From Numida meleagris (lineage: Eukaryota; Chordata; Aves; Galliformes; Numididae), in NCBI RefSeq assembly GCF_002078875.1, contig NC_034410.1, positions 41,466,798-41,530,797 on the forward strand: a stretch of DNA of 64,000 nucleotides, given 5' to 3'. A program made the position numbers and the translations under genes. The notes below the pieces were generated by a model, which worked only from the letters and a program-made list of their open reading frames with translations, searched no databases and had not been told where the DNA came from. Positions 1-13,000 of this stretch are shown piece after piece (the stretch's first letter is position 1; every line of letters begins with the position of its first letter).

Positions 1-2040
1 CAGATATATATAGAATTGACTATCCATTCACTTTGATATTTTTTTCCCCTCTAAATTAACTACAGTCATTAGTATGTTTCCCTAAGTGGTCCCTCACTGA
101 CACATAATTCTTCCCAGCTGATTTTATTTAAAATGCAACTTCTATTTCCCCAACGTCTATTCAGATGATGTAATACTTGTTCTGGAGGATATTTCTTAGA
201 GTAAGGGAGAAAATTCCTCTCAGTACTCCTCCCTTGCTGAAGTTTCCTGCTTTTTTCTGCCATCAGCTGCCTGTACACTGAGGATTTCTGTGGGACCAAA
301 AAATGGGGTTATCTAGCAGCTTCCCCTGAATGCAAGACTGCTGCCTGGCCAGAGCATAGCCCTCACCCAGGGGTTTCTGTGCTCCACACCTGGCATTAAT
401 GATAAAGATTGTACCTGAAACAGCTGCTGTCATGCCACATAATGCAAAGTCATTGTCTGGTGTAATTAAAATGGTTGTTAAAGTGAGTTGGACCATGACT
501 ATCTGTGTACTGGTACTTTTTAGGTGAGCTGTACCACCTCTGAAGTAACTTGTGTTGAGCCATAGCTTGGCCCCATGATTCAGTGCTAATCCCCCACTGT
601 GGCCGCTCTGGAATCCCATTAGTGAAAGAGAGCCCTGTTCCTTCCCGCCTTAACCTTGCTTGATAGTCAAACACTGAGTGCTTCAGACCAGGGCTTGAAA
701 TATTGATGTAGGAGAAAGTGTGCAGGCCGCCTTGGTCAAACCCCGTGCAAGCTTTACTCAGCTGCTTTTGTGCGTGTGGGCGGGTGAGGGAAGCGAGAAG
801 GTCAGCATGACTGGCTGCCTTTTTTGGGGGGAAGTTTCTTACTTTTGACACATCATGTAGGAGATTTGCTGGGATGAGATGACTCATGACTTTGTGAAAG
901 CAATACCCAAATGCCATCATCTGCCGTTGATGTCTTGTGCCGTATTGGCTTAAGCAGACCATGGGCCCTGCCTACGTGCTGTTCGGGAGGGCTGCTCACG
1001 CACTCCTGGGGCTCTGTGCCCATTGCACATGATAGCGGTTTCAGTCAAAACTAACTCATGGGGAACAGAGAAAACCGACGATGCAAATAATGTTCTTGAG
1101 TCTTTCATTGATATTCATGCGTTCTGAGTGGTCTCTCTTTCTCTTCAAATCTCTCCCTCAAGGCCATTTTTGTTCATGCCTTAGTGATGTCAAACTTGTG
1201 GTCTGTGCATTCTTCAGCAATTCCTTGAAAATAAATCTCCCTGATGCATTGGCTTGATACAAACTGATCTTAGCAGCCTTGGGGCTGCATGTGATCCTTT
1301 GGAGCCATGGGGAAAGGGGCTGTGCATTCGTACCATCTCTTGCAGAGAGCCAAGCTGTGTGGGAAGCTCTCCCAGTACGCTAACTCCAAGCACAAATGTG
1401 GAGAGAAACAGCTTGCTCTGACACGATGGTGGCAGATTGATGGATTTGGCTTGATTTTTATTTGAGTTCTGATAATCTCTGGGGCTGTTGCAGTGGCAAT
1501 GGAAGAATGGGGTCATTGCTCAGACATAAGTCCCTTGGCGTGAGCACAGTCCATGCAAGAGCATTTTGGTACCCCAAGCAGCAAGCAGTGCTTTGTATGA
1601 TGGATCAGAGCACCTGGGTTTGGAGAAAATGGGACAAAGCTACCCTAGCTCTTCTACATGGCTGTGTTCTCTACAGTAGGATTGCCTGCGCTGACCCTTC
1701 CATAAGCTGCTTTGTAGTTTTTTAGGGTGACTGGAGCTTTGGATGTTGAACCACATGAGCCACAGCACAGTGGGAATGAGAGACCCCAGTACTCTGGAGC
1801 TCTGCATTGTTTGTACACATTGAATTCCTTTAATGGCAATCAGTGAAAACAAACCACTTGGGTCTGGCGATGTTTTCTTTTTCTTTACACGGTTTCTTTT
1901 GCTGTGAGAAATGAAGATGTTGTGAACAGCCCATCTGCATTTTTGCAACACCTCCTCTGTTCTTCGATTATTTTGGTTTGATGGTGTCACTCTGCATGTT
2001 TATATTCTTTTCAAATGTTTGTGCCACTCTCTTCCTATAT
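1..2040. other. 5' flank with no recognised gene
   Basis: Three overlapping open frames lie on the minus strand (962-450, 619-263, 299-69), up to 170 codons long. Their translations show no domain that I recognise, and they are not linked by obvious splice sites. In mammals METTL6 lies farther upstream of SH3BP5; none of its exons is visible here. Confidence 0.5.
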
Positions 2041-2785
2041 CAGGTGCTCAGAGCCTCATCCATCCTGACCTTGAGTGTCTCCAGGGACAATGCACCCACC
2101 ACCTCTCTGGGCAACATGTTCTAGTGCCTCACCACTCTTATTGTGACCAACTTCTTCCTTATATCCAATTTAAATCTTCGTTCTTTTAGTTTGAAACCAT
2201 TTCCCCTTTGTCCTATCACAACAGACTGTGTTAAAGAGCCTGTCCCCTTTCTTCTTACAGCCACCCTTTAGATACTGAAAGGGTACTCTCAGGTCTCCCC
2301 ATAGCCTTCCCTTCTCCAGGCTGAACATCCCCAGCTCTCTCAGCCTGCCCTCACAGGGCAGGTGTTCCATCCCTGGGATCATTTTTGTTGCCCTCCTCTG
2401 GATGTCCTCCAGCAGGTCCACATCTCTCTTGTATGATGCACTCCACATCTGGACACTGTACCCCAGGTGAGGCCTCAGCAGCACAGAGCAGAGGGGCAGG
2501 ATCATCTCCTTCACCCTGCTGGCCACACTTCTTTTGATGCATCCCAGGGTATGGTTGGCTTTCTGGGCTGTGAGGGCACACTGCTGGCTCATGTCCAGCT
2601 TGCCATCCACCAGTACCCCCAGGTCCTTTCTGGCAGGTCTGTGCTCCATCCTTACATCCCCCAGCTTGTACTGATAGTGGGGGTTGCCATGATCCAGGTG
2701 TAAGACTTGGATTTGTTGAACCTCATGAGGTTCACCTGGGCCCAGTATTCAAACCCGCCTGGGTGGCATCCATCTCTCAGGCTTT
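2041..2785 (-). mobile_element. CR1 LINE fragment with decayed reverse-transcriptase ORF end
   Basis: The longest CR1 copy in the window (about 0.75 kb), antisense to SH3BP5. The minus strand at 2649-2170 translates to the C-terminal part of CR1 ORF2 (KDLGVLVDGKLDMSQQCALT, later DLLEDIQRRATKMIPGMEHL, SLEKGRLWGDLRVPFQYLKG). The terminal 3' octamer repeat is absent, so the 3' tail is truncated as well as the 5' end. Confidence 0.93.
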
Positions 2786-2819
2786 AGGTTATTTGGAAGA
2801 GCTTGAATACTTTTTTTCC

Positions 2820-2965
2820 CTCGTTTGTCACCTTAGGAATATGAATTTTTATCCTCTTGTGCTTTGCTGATTTTTTTTTTTATTTTTTTTTCATCTCTCA
2901 AAGGAAGTTTTGTCACCAACTATAAGAACTTTTTATTTGTATATTTTTATTTTTATTTTTGTTGT
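2820..2965. repeat. T-rich low-complexity stretch
   Basis: Long T runs with scattered A and G, between two CR1 fragments. No feature other than base composition. Confidence 0.6.
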
Positions 2966-2990
2966 CTTTGAGGAACCTTCTAGAATCACA

Positions 2991-3098
2991 CAGTCACAGA
3001 ATATCCCAAGTTGGTTCTTATGGGTCCTTTCCATCTAATCCAACTCCTAGCCCTGTACAGAACCATCCCAAAATCAGACCATATATCTGAGAGCAACA
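2991..3098 (-). mobile_element. Diverged CR1 3' fragment
   Basis: Starts agaatcacacagtcacagaa, then a ttgg...gggtcctttcc / aatccaactcctagccctg pattern typical of the reversed CR1 3' end. It lies about 0.7 kb upstream of the SH3BP5 start. Confidence 0.75.
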
Positions 3099-3559
3099 GA
3101 AATTGGGTTAAATTAAAAAGTGGTGCTTTGAAGGTGGAGTCACGTTCCCCACTTGTCTGCAATGAGTTGCCCTCCACCCAAAGGGAGGGAGGACTGTTAA
3201 TCTCTCTGTGGGCTTGCTTTGAGAAGGTTCTTGTTTAAAACAGCATTTCCCGAAGAAGGAATCCCAGCTGGGCCTGAGGAAAGCTTGAGGAGGAGCTGCT
3301 GGGGCCCAGCGCTTCTGCAAGGGGCTGCTTTGTGTGGGCAACACAACAACTTGTCTTCAGGATGCCTTTCCTGTGGCATCCAGTCGGTACAACAGTTGCT
3401 TGCTCAGCTGCCACACGATAGGAATCTTTGTTGGAAGCATACTTTTTTCCTTCCCTTTTCTTTTCTGCAAGCTTACCGGCAGAGCCTGCAAAAAGACGAG
3501 AGAAATAAAAGAAGGGGGCAAAAGGAGTGGTGCAAGGTGTGGTTGGCTTTCCCCAGCAC

Positions 3560-4090
3560 CTGAAATCGTTCATCTTGGCTCCACGCAGTGGACGTGCGTG
3601 GGCCTGCTGTACCCGGCGGGGCAGGGAGGAACGACAAAAAGAAAAAAAAATAGGACGAAAAAAAAGGGGAAGGAAAGAATGGGGAAATTTCGCTTTTCCG
3701 TCCTTCTCCAGGCACAAAGGGCCGGGGGGGCTGCGGGCAGGGAGGGGTTTCCCCGGAGGCGGGGCCGCGCCGAGGTGGCCGCTGAGCGGCAGCCGAAGCG
3801 GAGCGGGCAGCGGCGGGCGGGTGCCGCCATGGAGCCGGGGGGCAGGCGCGGCCGTGCTGCTGAGGAGGCCCCGCGGCCCGAGGAGGAGGAGGTGGACCCC
3901 CGCATCCAGGTGAGGGACCCCGGGCCGCGTCCTCCCCGCTCGCGGGGTCGGGCGGTGCTCTTCGCGGGCGGCCCTTTGTCGGCGCGCAGCCCCCTCCCCG
4001 GCTGCTGTCGGCCGTGACCTTGGCTGCGGAGCGGGTCTGGTACCCCGAAATGAGGGGATGGGAACGGGGTGGGGGAGGAAATGGCATGTT
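3560..4090 (+). promoter_or_regulatory. SH3BP5: GC/CpG-rich promoter and 5' UTR of SH3BP5
   Basis: GC content and CpG density rise sharply around exon 1 (densest about 3720-4020), with GC-box-like words near 3758 (ggcgggg) and 3814 (gggcggg). I see no TATA box at a sensible distance. This is the usual form of a broad CpG-island promoter. The transcription start cannot be fixed from sequence. An A/G-rich run at 3636-3680 sits just upstream of the densest part. Confidence 0.7.
3829..3909 (+). CDS. SH3BP5: SH3BP5 coding exon 1
   Basis: Encodes residues 1-27, an Arg/Glu-rich N-terminus ending EEEEVDPRIQ, which matches the end of the human acidic leader. The ATG lies in a strong Kozak context (gccgccatgg). 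The donor is CAG|gtgagg, phase 0. The leader is about 19 residues shorter than in human. The frame is open far upstream, and an in-frame ATG exists at 3679 (50 codons earlier). I chose 3829 for its Kozak context and because the encoded acidic leader resembles the family. Confidence 0.9.
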
Positions 4091-7000
4091 GTTTTATTTA
4101 TTTATTTTAGAAGGAGCTGTAATGGCAGCTGGCGTTTCCCCTCCGTCAGTGCTGTTCGGAAGGGTTCTTATTCTGTCGCGCCTTTCAGATGAAGCTTTTC
4201 TCCCCCAAACCGAGACGTGACCTGCTGCCTGCTGCAGGCACGGCATGTATTTTTGGGTCCAGATCTGTGGTTCGTCGCCTCTGGCCGTGAGGAGCCCCCG
4301 CGGAGAGGGGGAGGGCTCCTCTAGTTTTACCTCTAGTACATATTTATTCGAAAGATTTAACACCATTGCTTTTGCTGTTAGAGATCAAAATGTTGGCTCG
4401 AAGGCAGGCTTAATAAATGTCGTCATCTGTCCCACTGACTGGTTGTGTTATAGAGAGGCTTGCCAAAATCCAGAGCAAAATGCTTTACATGTGTTTCTTC
4501 TTTTGCATCTCCTGTGGTCAGACTAACGTGATGCTAATGTTTTTGGGGGTGTCTGCAAACTAGCAGATGCTGGCTACCTTGATGAACAGGACAGAAATTA
4601 TTGTATTTGACGTTTATTTTTAATTGTGAGGAATAGGCCAGAACAGGAAACGTATTGTCTTAAAATAAAACGGCCAAGTTGCTCTGATTATTTTTCTTGT
4701 AAGCTGCAGAATAGAAGACCAGTGGCAAAGTTGTTCCGAGTGTCTCAAGTTTTCCTGTTTTCATTAAACATGTAAGCCACAGCCCTTGTGAGCTTTCTGT
4801 GGGGATGCTAAACAACCGTTCTCAGAAACAATTCTTCATACACGTAATTCAGCGTTTTCTTTCTTTCTTTTCAGGGGGAGTTGGAAAAGCTGAATCAATC
4901 TACAGATGTAATCAATCGGAGAGAGACAGAACTGGAGGTAGGGAATTCATCCTTGCATTTTCCTTCTCTACATGTTGGGTTTTGTGAGCAACAGAACGAG
5001 GTTTTTGAGCAGGTTCCCTCCTGAACTGTTATCCCAAGTGGTTATTTGGCAACAAGGAACTGATGATAATTTTGAAAGGTGTGAGTGATGCTGACAGTGT
5101 GAAAGCCCTAAGTGGAACACCCAGCCTCCCTCACTGCCAAACCCTATTTTTAGGTTTTGAAACTAAACCAAGACAAGTTCTGTTTTCACAAGTAGCTCCC
5201 TTGGGTTTGTGTTCTTGTGATTATCGGCGGTGCAGTTGTTTGGTTGAAAGATCTGTGGTATAAAAATGCCTGCTAGGATCTCCTCATATGTATTTATTTT
5301 TTTAAGCTGGTCATTTTGTTTTTGCCATTACTTTCCTTACTTAAAAAGTAATGATGAGAAGTTGAAGATGTTGAAGGAAAAGACTTCCTACTCAGGGGAA
5401 AAAGGGGCTTTCTAGGCTGTTTAAAAATCCAGTAGTATGTTCTGGAGTGATCGATGTGAGTTTCAGCTGCTCAGCCATTCTTCTGGAAGGCTCAGCACCA
5501 TGGTTCTAATACTGACTCAGAATTAACTGGCTCACTTGTGCATCTAAGTTTTCTTTTGTTATCTGCAAAACAAAAGATAAAACCCCTGAAAGCGTGCGGT
5601 GAATTTATTGTTAGCAGAAAGCTGGCATAACGTGCTACTTTAGATCCTACATAATTTTGATAACATTACAGTATTATGAATACTATATTCAGCTGTTCCA
5701 TTCAGCTGGACAGGACGCAGCGATCCCTGAGCTTGTTGTATGGCAGTTTTCTTCTCTATTTTCTGTTTTTGGCAGGTAGATCATGAATTTATTGGCAAAT
5801 AAACTTGGCAGAACTGGGGACTATTTGTTATGGAGAATTAAACTATATTTCAGCTGTGAAAAGTGCTCTGTGTCACTAGGTTCATTTGGATTTTAAGAGT
5901 GCACTTAAAAAAAAATTTAGGTTCAACAGTACCAATTAAACACACTCTAACTTTCCTCAGGAGCAGTACTATATACGTAAACGTACTACTATATATATAT
6001 ATACACGCAGCTGTTGATAGATGCAACTTAAATGGACTTAAAACATTCCTAGAGGAATATTACTTCTGGTTTTATTTTTTTTGTGTGTGTATAATGTAAG
6101 TCCTTGCTTTTATACTGCAGACAGAAAAGGCTGCTTGGCAGAGCTCTCTTATAGGGTAAATGCACAGTTGGGAAGGAGGAGCTGAGTCTTTGAAACAGTG
6201 ATCCCAGTTCTAAAATCCTTGAATGCTGCTGAAGAACATGGGCTTTTGGGAGAGCCATGCTGGATTTGCCCTTTAAGTTTTAGCGTATTGATTGCTCCTA
6301 GCTGCTTGCCCCTCTTGTTGCCTGTTTCTAGTTTGTGTTGTTGCTGCTATTGCAAGATGGTTCATTAGATGATGTGCTTTTTTTTTCCTCCAAACAATGG
6401 AGTTATATTTATCATCTTCTTCCGTTATTGAAAATATGAAGCGAATAATGTAGTAGTTGACTTTATAATAGTTGACGTTAATGGGAACACAGTGTCATTA
6501 GGCTATTTACATTACAGGAAGCTCATACAGAACATCTCATGGTATTACTTTGTGGTCCATTCATTCCCACTGTTGAATGTTTCCTGGATGATTTGAAAAA
6601 GCAAATGGAGAGTTTGAGGGGAAGGTACATTTCTTTGAAGGAAGTTCATGAAAAAATCCCTCATGTTTTTGTGACATGAAGTACTCTCTAATAAGCAGGA
6701 AGAGTAACCTTGTGGCATCTAAATTCTGAGAGTCTGCTTTGGACTTCCTGCAGCTTTGCACAGCCTCTCCAGCTGGATTGCTGTGCACACTGGCTCTTTC
6801 CAGATCCTAGTGACAGGAAAAATGCTGTAGGCGTTATGTGTTTGTAAATCCCATGCTTTCGTTCTCACTGTGCCTCAGGTCTACATCTGCAAAATGGTCA
6901 TGTTTACCCAATAGAAATGTTCTGGGGCTAACATCAGTAAATGCTTCTAGGATTGTGACATTGCATTCTCCTGGTGCAGCCGCAGGCGTGTCAGTGTTTT

Positions 7001-10000
7001 AATGATGTTGAAGATATTGGAGTTAGCTGCTCACAGAGGTGACAAAATGAGGGATCCCGCTTAGAGTTGATCAGCCTACCTTCTTAAAGCAAATAAAAAT
7101 TAAAAAAAAAAATCTGCACTCAAATCACCAAGTGAGAGGTGCGATTTTACATGTGTAGCGTGACTTGAACAGAAATGTTGAAGTTGGCTAAATCTGTTCT
7201 TTCGGTTGGTGTAATCATTCATTTTTTGCTCTTTTGGCCTATCCCACTAAACCCTGAAGGAATGTCCTGACCTTGTGGTACTCACAGCCTGTTCAGGACC
7301 TGCAAAGCTGATAAAGGGCACTGAGAGACTGTTAGTTACGCGTTGCCTTAATGTATTGCCTGTTAATGAATCTTTGATTGGCTTCATTTAAAACTGGTCG
7401 TGCCACTCGTACTAAGTGCAACGCTGAGCGTTACTGACACAACAAAGGGATGATAAAGGCCCTCCAGAGGATTGAACACTTGGCTTTCCCAGTGTCCCTG
7501 CTTATGCTGGAAGCCTCTCTGAAGAGGTGTCGGAAACATCTTGTAGTGGAGATAGAAGCAGGTTTTGACCAAATACAAGTTAGAGCAGCACCTTGCTATT
7601 TCAGTGCTTTTCCTGTTTACTGGAAACACATCTGCATGGGAACTTGCATCAGGGGCTGGAAATGCACTTAGCAAATGTGCACGGCGCACCCATCCATCTA
7701 ACCCCTACATTTTGTTGACCAGCTCCTGGAAGTACAATTTAGCCGCAGCAGATCCGTCGAGGGACCCTCCAGCAGCATTGCAGGGGGAAAAATGCAGCAC
7801 ATACCATTAAAATTACCACAGGAATCTCAGCAATCCCAATGTGTATTTGTTGGAGTCTGTGTTTATGGAGCTTCAAGCCTGCTAATGTTTGTTAAGGGAC
7901 GACGATTGCACACAAAAGCTAGAGCTGAGCAGCGCTGCTTTCAGCTGTGCTTGTTTAAGTGGGACTTGTTTAGGATCCTTCTTGGATGCTTGCCTAGATG
8001 CTCTAGTCCCAATCTGCAAGGCTTTGTGCTCCTTTTAGTCCTGCGTTTGTCCTAAAGGTTACTCCAGGTTGGTGTTGAACAGAGTCGCAGGAAAGGGTTG
8101 TGTCTGCCATGGTGCTCTCACTTGTGAGCCCTGTCAGCATCTGAAGCCCTTGCAAAAGGGAAAGAGCTGTCCCTTCTGCTTCCCTCTTAATATACTTGGT
8201 TTATGGGGCAGAAGCTCCAGATTTTGACCATGTCTCATACAAGAATTTTATGTCGACTATTTTTTTTTAAAAGATCCACCTCCAGGTTTTAGAAAAATGG
8301 CCTGTCAGCATCAGGAATCTCATTCTGAGCACACCTTTGTGGGCTGGGGAAATTTATCTGTAGGGCCATGAACCACCCCTGTGCAGTGTCTTCCAGCATC
8401 CTGGCAAAGAGTGCTCAGCAGAGGGAGGAGCAGCTCAGCAGCCCTTCTTCCCGCTGTCTTGGAGGGCATGATATATATGTGTGATGGATTCGTCCAGCAC
8501 TAAGAGCTCTTTCCCTGTCTGTATTGTCTGCATGTTTCCATAGGAAATGGCTTCTACGTGGGATTGGTGTTACTGTAGTTATCTTGCCTTCTGTTTTTGC
8601 CTGTGGATGAGCAAGGAAAGACTTCTTCCTCTACTCCTAGTGGTAGTTTTCTGAACACATGCCTGCCTGCATCTGCTGTGTGTGTAATGGCACAGCATAC
8701 CCACTCCCAACCCTGCAGGTTGCTGGTGCTGACCCCACTGTAACTCTGTGACAGAGGAAGTCAGGGAGGAACGCTGCCTCCCTCCTGGAAGCATGAAGCT
8801 TTTGTCTCTGGCAGGAGCCTCATTGCCCCCACACTTCCAGGCTGGTTTAATGGGTTGCCAGAGGTTCTGCACTCCAGATTGTCAGGATGGGCATAGGGCA
8901 GCCTCTGTAAATGAAATAAAGATGTGCTTGGTACTAAGATGCTTCATACACAGTTGATGTGCTAGGTTTATTTTTAAGAAGAAAATTGTTTGAGAAGACA
9001 TGCTTCTTTTGATGGGCTGAAATAGTGATTTGTCTGTCATCTGGCATCTAACACCAGCTCATCAGCGTCACTCATCAGAAAGGAAAAACCAGCACACTCT
9101 GTTCTCCAGCAGGTGCAGGTGAAATGCAAAACTTTGCTTCTTTCCACATTTTGCAGCAAAAGCATGTATGGGGTAGAGGTCTGGCGTGCCCCCTAAAGCT
9201 GCACTTGGGAAATCTATCATGTAGGAGAGAAGTGCTAAGGATTTCCAGGAGGAAAGCTGACAAAAGTGGAGCTCAAGCAGATGTAGAAGATGATGTTGAA
9301 AAATAAACTGCTGCTGTTAACCTGATGCACCAAGTGCTGTGCCCACTGGAGCATGTGTGGCAACCACCTATGGAGTGAGAGCCTACTTAGTAAGACTAAC
9401 TTCAGTGGAAGGTTTGAGGACTGCTTTTTTTGCATTTTGCAACAGGTGTGGAGGGTAAAGTGTCTTAATCAGCTTTTACCAGCTTTGGAAATAGTGTGGC
9501 TGATTCACAGGATTTGTACCTAAGCTGAGTTCTTGCTTTCTGTGCCAACTAGCCTTTGTGCTGGGAAGCCATCCCCTTTCAAGGAACTGAAGTACAGAAG
9601 CTAGAAGATGAGGTTTGTGCTAGAAAAGCTGCACAGCATATGCTGCACTGTCTTGGTTCTGCTGACGGCAGGGAATTGCAGGAATTGTCATCTTTTTCTT
9701 TCTCCAGAATCCGTGGTGCTGGGCGAAGGTCTGAGCGCAGTGAGTCTGGCAGTTCAGTAGTAACACTCGCAGGGTGCTCATCACGCTGTGGGACTTGATG
9801 AACAGCGTGAGGATGGCGTGGTGTCTGCCTAGCACGGCTGGAAGGCTTCCCCTGTGCTCGGGACCGTGGGGAAACTGTATCACCACGCGGGTAGTGAGCC
9901 TGTACATTTTTGGAGTGAGTGTTCATAGAATCATGGAATTGCTTAGGTTGGAAGAGAGCTCAAAGCCCACCCAGTGCCAACCCCCTGCCGGAGGCAGGTT

Positions 10001-13000
10001 GCCACTTAACAGATCAGGCTGCCCAGGGCCCCATCCAACCTGGATGGTTGGATGTGGCCCTCCAGGGATGGGGCACCCACAGCTTCTCGGTCTGGGGTGC
10101 TTATGGTGGTGGAGCCTGTGGACTTATGTTCTTGGCAATTGGGAGCCTGGGAATAAATATCTCATTTAAATAAGTCATGCGATGCATAACATGGCTATAA
10201 AGTTCTGGGATGTTTTGTTTTTCTTTATTTTCCTCTGTGGGGGAAAAGTGAGGGTCTCTGGATGAAGATTCAAAATTGGAAACGGGAATCTTCTGGGGAA
10301 AATAAGAACTGTTGACTTGCTCCAGTATGTTCTTCAGCTGAAAAGCCCTGGTCTGTGTAGCAGCTCTCCTGTTAGGTGGGGCCATGCCCACAGAAAACAT
10401 GTGCTTAAAGTCTTACAAGTCCTGGGTGCCTCAGGTGCCAGTTAGAGGATGAGTTACAGTATAGTAATTTGTATGCGATGGTGGGAGATTCGTGGATCCA
10501 GAAGTTGCACCATCCTTGGTATTTTTTGGTTTGGTTTTGCCCTTCTCTCTTCCTGTTGGAAGAGTGTATATTTGAGGTAGGTCTCTAAGCACGGATTTGC
10601 TAGTGATAATATGAAGTTGCTGCTGTCAGGTTTCTTTGTTCCAAGTGCTTATCTTACTGACATGGGAACTGAATTTGTTGATGATTCGCTGCGTAAGGGC
10701 TTCTTATTTTTGTAAACTTGATGCATATATGTTTGCTTTTCCTTTATGCATTTTCTGCACCTGGTATCCAAATACACAGCTTGCACAAGTTGAAAGCTAA
10801 ACCTTCAGGTGCACTCATTTAGAAATGATTTTTTTTATTTTATTGCTGCATTTATAGGAAAATTACTTTTTGCTCAATGTACTTCAGTATTTGATGTTTT
10901 TCTCGCAGTATAGCCATCGTGCTGGTTATCTTATTACAGTTTCTTGCAAAATTCATTTGGAACTGCAAACCATGTGTTGCCCAGTACTTTAGTTGGAAGC
11001 ACTCAGTCTCTTCTCACTGAGGGACTCGTTCATTCTGTACATATTGTTTGAATGATACGCTTCATCCTTTCACTTCATCACTTCATCCTTGGATTATTGA
11101 CTGGATTCAAGTTATTACAATTATAAGTCTCTGTTCTGGCTCTGCTACCCAGTTAAGTATTTCCTTAGAATAAATTGGAGCACCTTAAAAAAGAAAGCTT
11201 CTTTGCACTAGAAAAAATACTACCAATGCTGTTTAAGGTTTTAAATAACCCTGAAAAGGAACCAAATCCGCTTTTACTGAAGTACGTTTCCTTTTCTGTG
11301 AAACTAATGTACTGTTGCAGATTTATCCAATTCTGTGAGCGTAGTCATAGGCTCCAATGTATATTAATTCTTTCAATGAATAAATAGTTGTGCATTCTAG
11401 AAATCCTCAGCAGTAATGATGAAACCCTCCTGAATTAGAGCACTTCTTCAAGCCAGCTGCTTCCTGATTTATCACCATGTCCCTCCAGCAGTCTGCCTAA
11501 ATCCTGGTCTCTAATTAGAATTACAGGGCTTGTCAGTAGCTCACATGGCCCTTCCTCTCAGTCTCCTTAAACCCTAGGCCAGATCTCAGCCTATATTTGC
11601 ATCTCTCTGCAACAATTTCATTGATTTAGAGTCTGGCTTGGATGATGAGATTCAAATCAGGATCACTCTGCTTAATGGTGTGGAAGTTTCAGTGGAGCAG
11701 AAAAGATAATTTAACCTTTTCAGTTAATCTCATAGAGGGCAACTCATCTCATATGGAAGAAGCTGGAATTTATGGTTCTTAAATACAACAAATAATGATC
11801 AAATGGAAAGTGAAGCCTATATCAATTGGTACAAATCATAGCTGAAAAGATAGGCTTTAATGGTGGACAATCTTTCTTCAATGACCTGGAAATTTTTTGT
11901 CTCTCTTGAAGAGTTTATAGAATGGAAAGAGGAGCCGACTTGAAAATATACCACTGCTGTGTGGGAAGAGTCTGATTCTTCCTTCTGCAGAAAGCAGATT
12001 TGGTCTGTCCTCATCTGTGCTATGAAATGGTGCCTCTGCTGAGGACACTGCTTGGAGTGGGACATGCGTTGACGTGGAGGAGACGCTGGTCCTGTCTGAG
12101 TGCCAGTTTGCTGTGGGATTAGGCCTGCCTGCTAGCCCAGCTTTGATTAGTGAAAGGAGAGGCACAAGCAGTGAGGAGGATGCTAGAAATTGTGTTGAAA
12201 ATCTCTACTAAATATCCAGCTATTGAAATCGGTGAAGCAAATTCAAGGAAACTTCTGTCAAGTGTCCTCTGGAAAGTTTGAGGACTGTAGCAGAAATGCT
12301 AAGCCAGGGCTTGAACCAGTGATTGAGCACCTGGTGGGAAGGCAGGGCCAACCCAGGGCAGCTCAGGTGCATGCAATACACCTGAGTGACTGGATGGGGT
12401 GGAGCCAGGATCCACCCCTCCCTAGACCTCATTTGAGGGTTGGCAGTGAGGGTAGGGATATCTCATCTGGAGATCCCTGCCTACCTGAGGCCTTACAAGG
12501 TTAGGCAGATTTTTTTCTTTGTTTCTGTGTCCACAGTTTCTGTACTTGCTGCAGCCTAGGACTTTGCTACCCCACTATCACTGCTGTGCTTTCTACTGCG
12601 TTATAGTGTTACAGAGGACAAACTTGAATTTCTGTAACATTATGTGTGCTCCTGAACCGCTGTGAAGGGTAAAAACAGCGGAGTGGATGAGATGTCTTTG
12701 CCACCTGTCTCTCAGAAGTGGTTACACTGCTATTAGCCTCCCTCTGAGTATTTTCCTAGCTCTTCCTCTCTGAGAAATCCTGCAGCAGCAACTGGTACAG
12801 GCTATTGCAAGCTTTGTATAAAAGCTGTCTTTGGAAGATGAACGCTTGCTACTCAGGATCCTGGCTTTACAGTGCAGTTACTGGGTTCTTGTTGTTACCT
12901 CTACTGAATAATTCTGGCTTTCTCCAAATGACAAAACTGTTTTGAATGTGTTGGATTGTGTGTGGGTCCAAAGAGCAACCTGAAGGGAGGAGACTTCACG

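Noticed and set aside
2170..2649. 159-codon minus-strand ORF as a host gene
   Set aside because: It is the C-terminal remnant of the CR1 reverse-transcriptase ORF, not a host protein.
3473..4087. 204-codon minus-strand frame across the SH3BP5 promoter
   Set aside because: Pro/Arg/Ala-rich translation from GC-rich DNA on the strand opposite a real exon; stop-poor by composition, with no domain.
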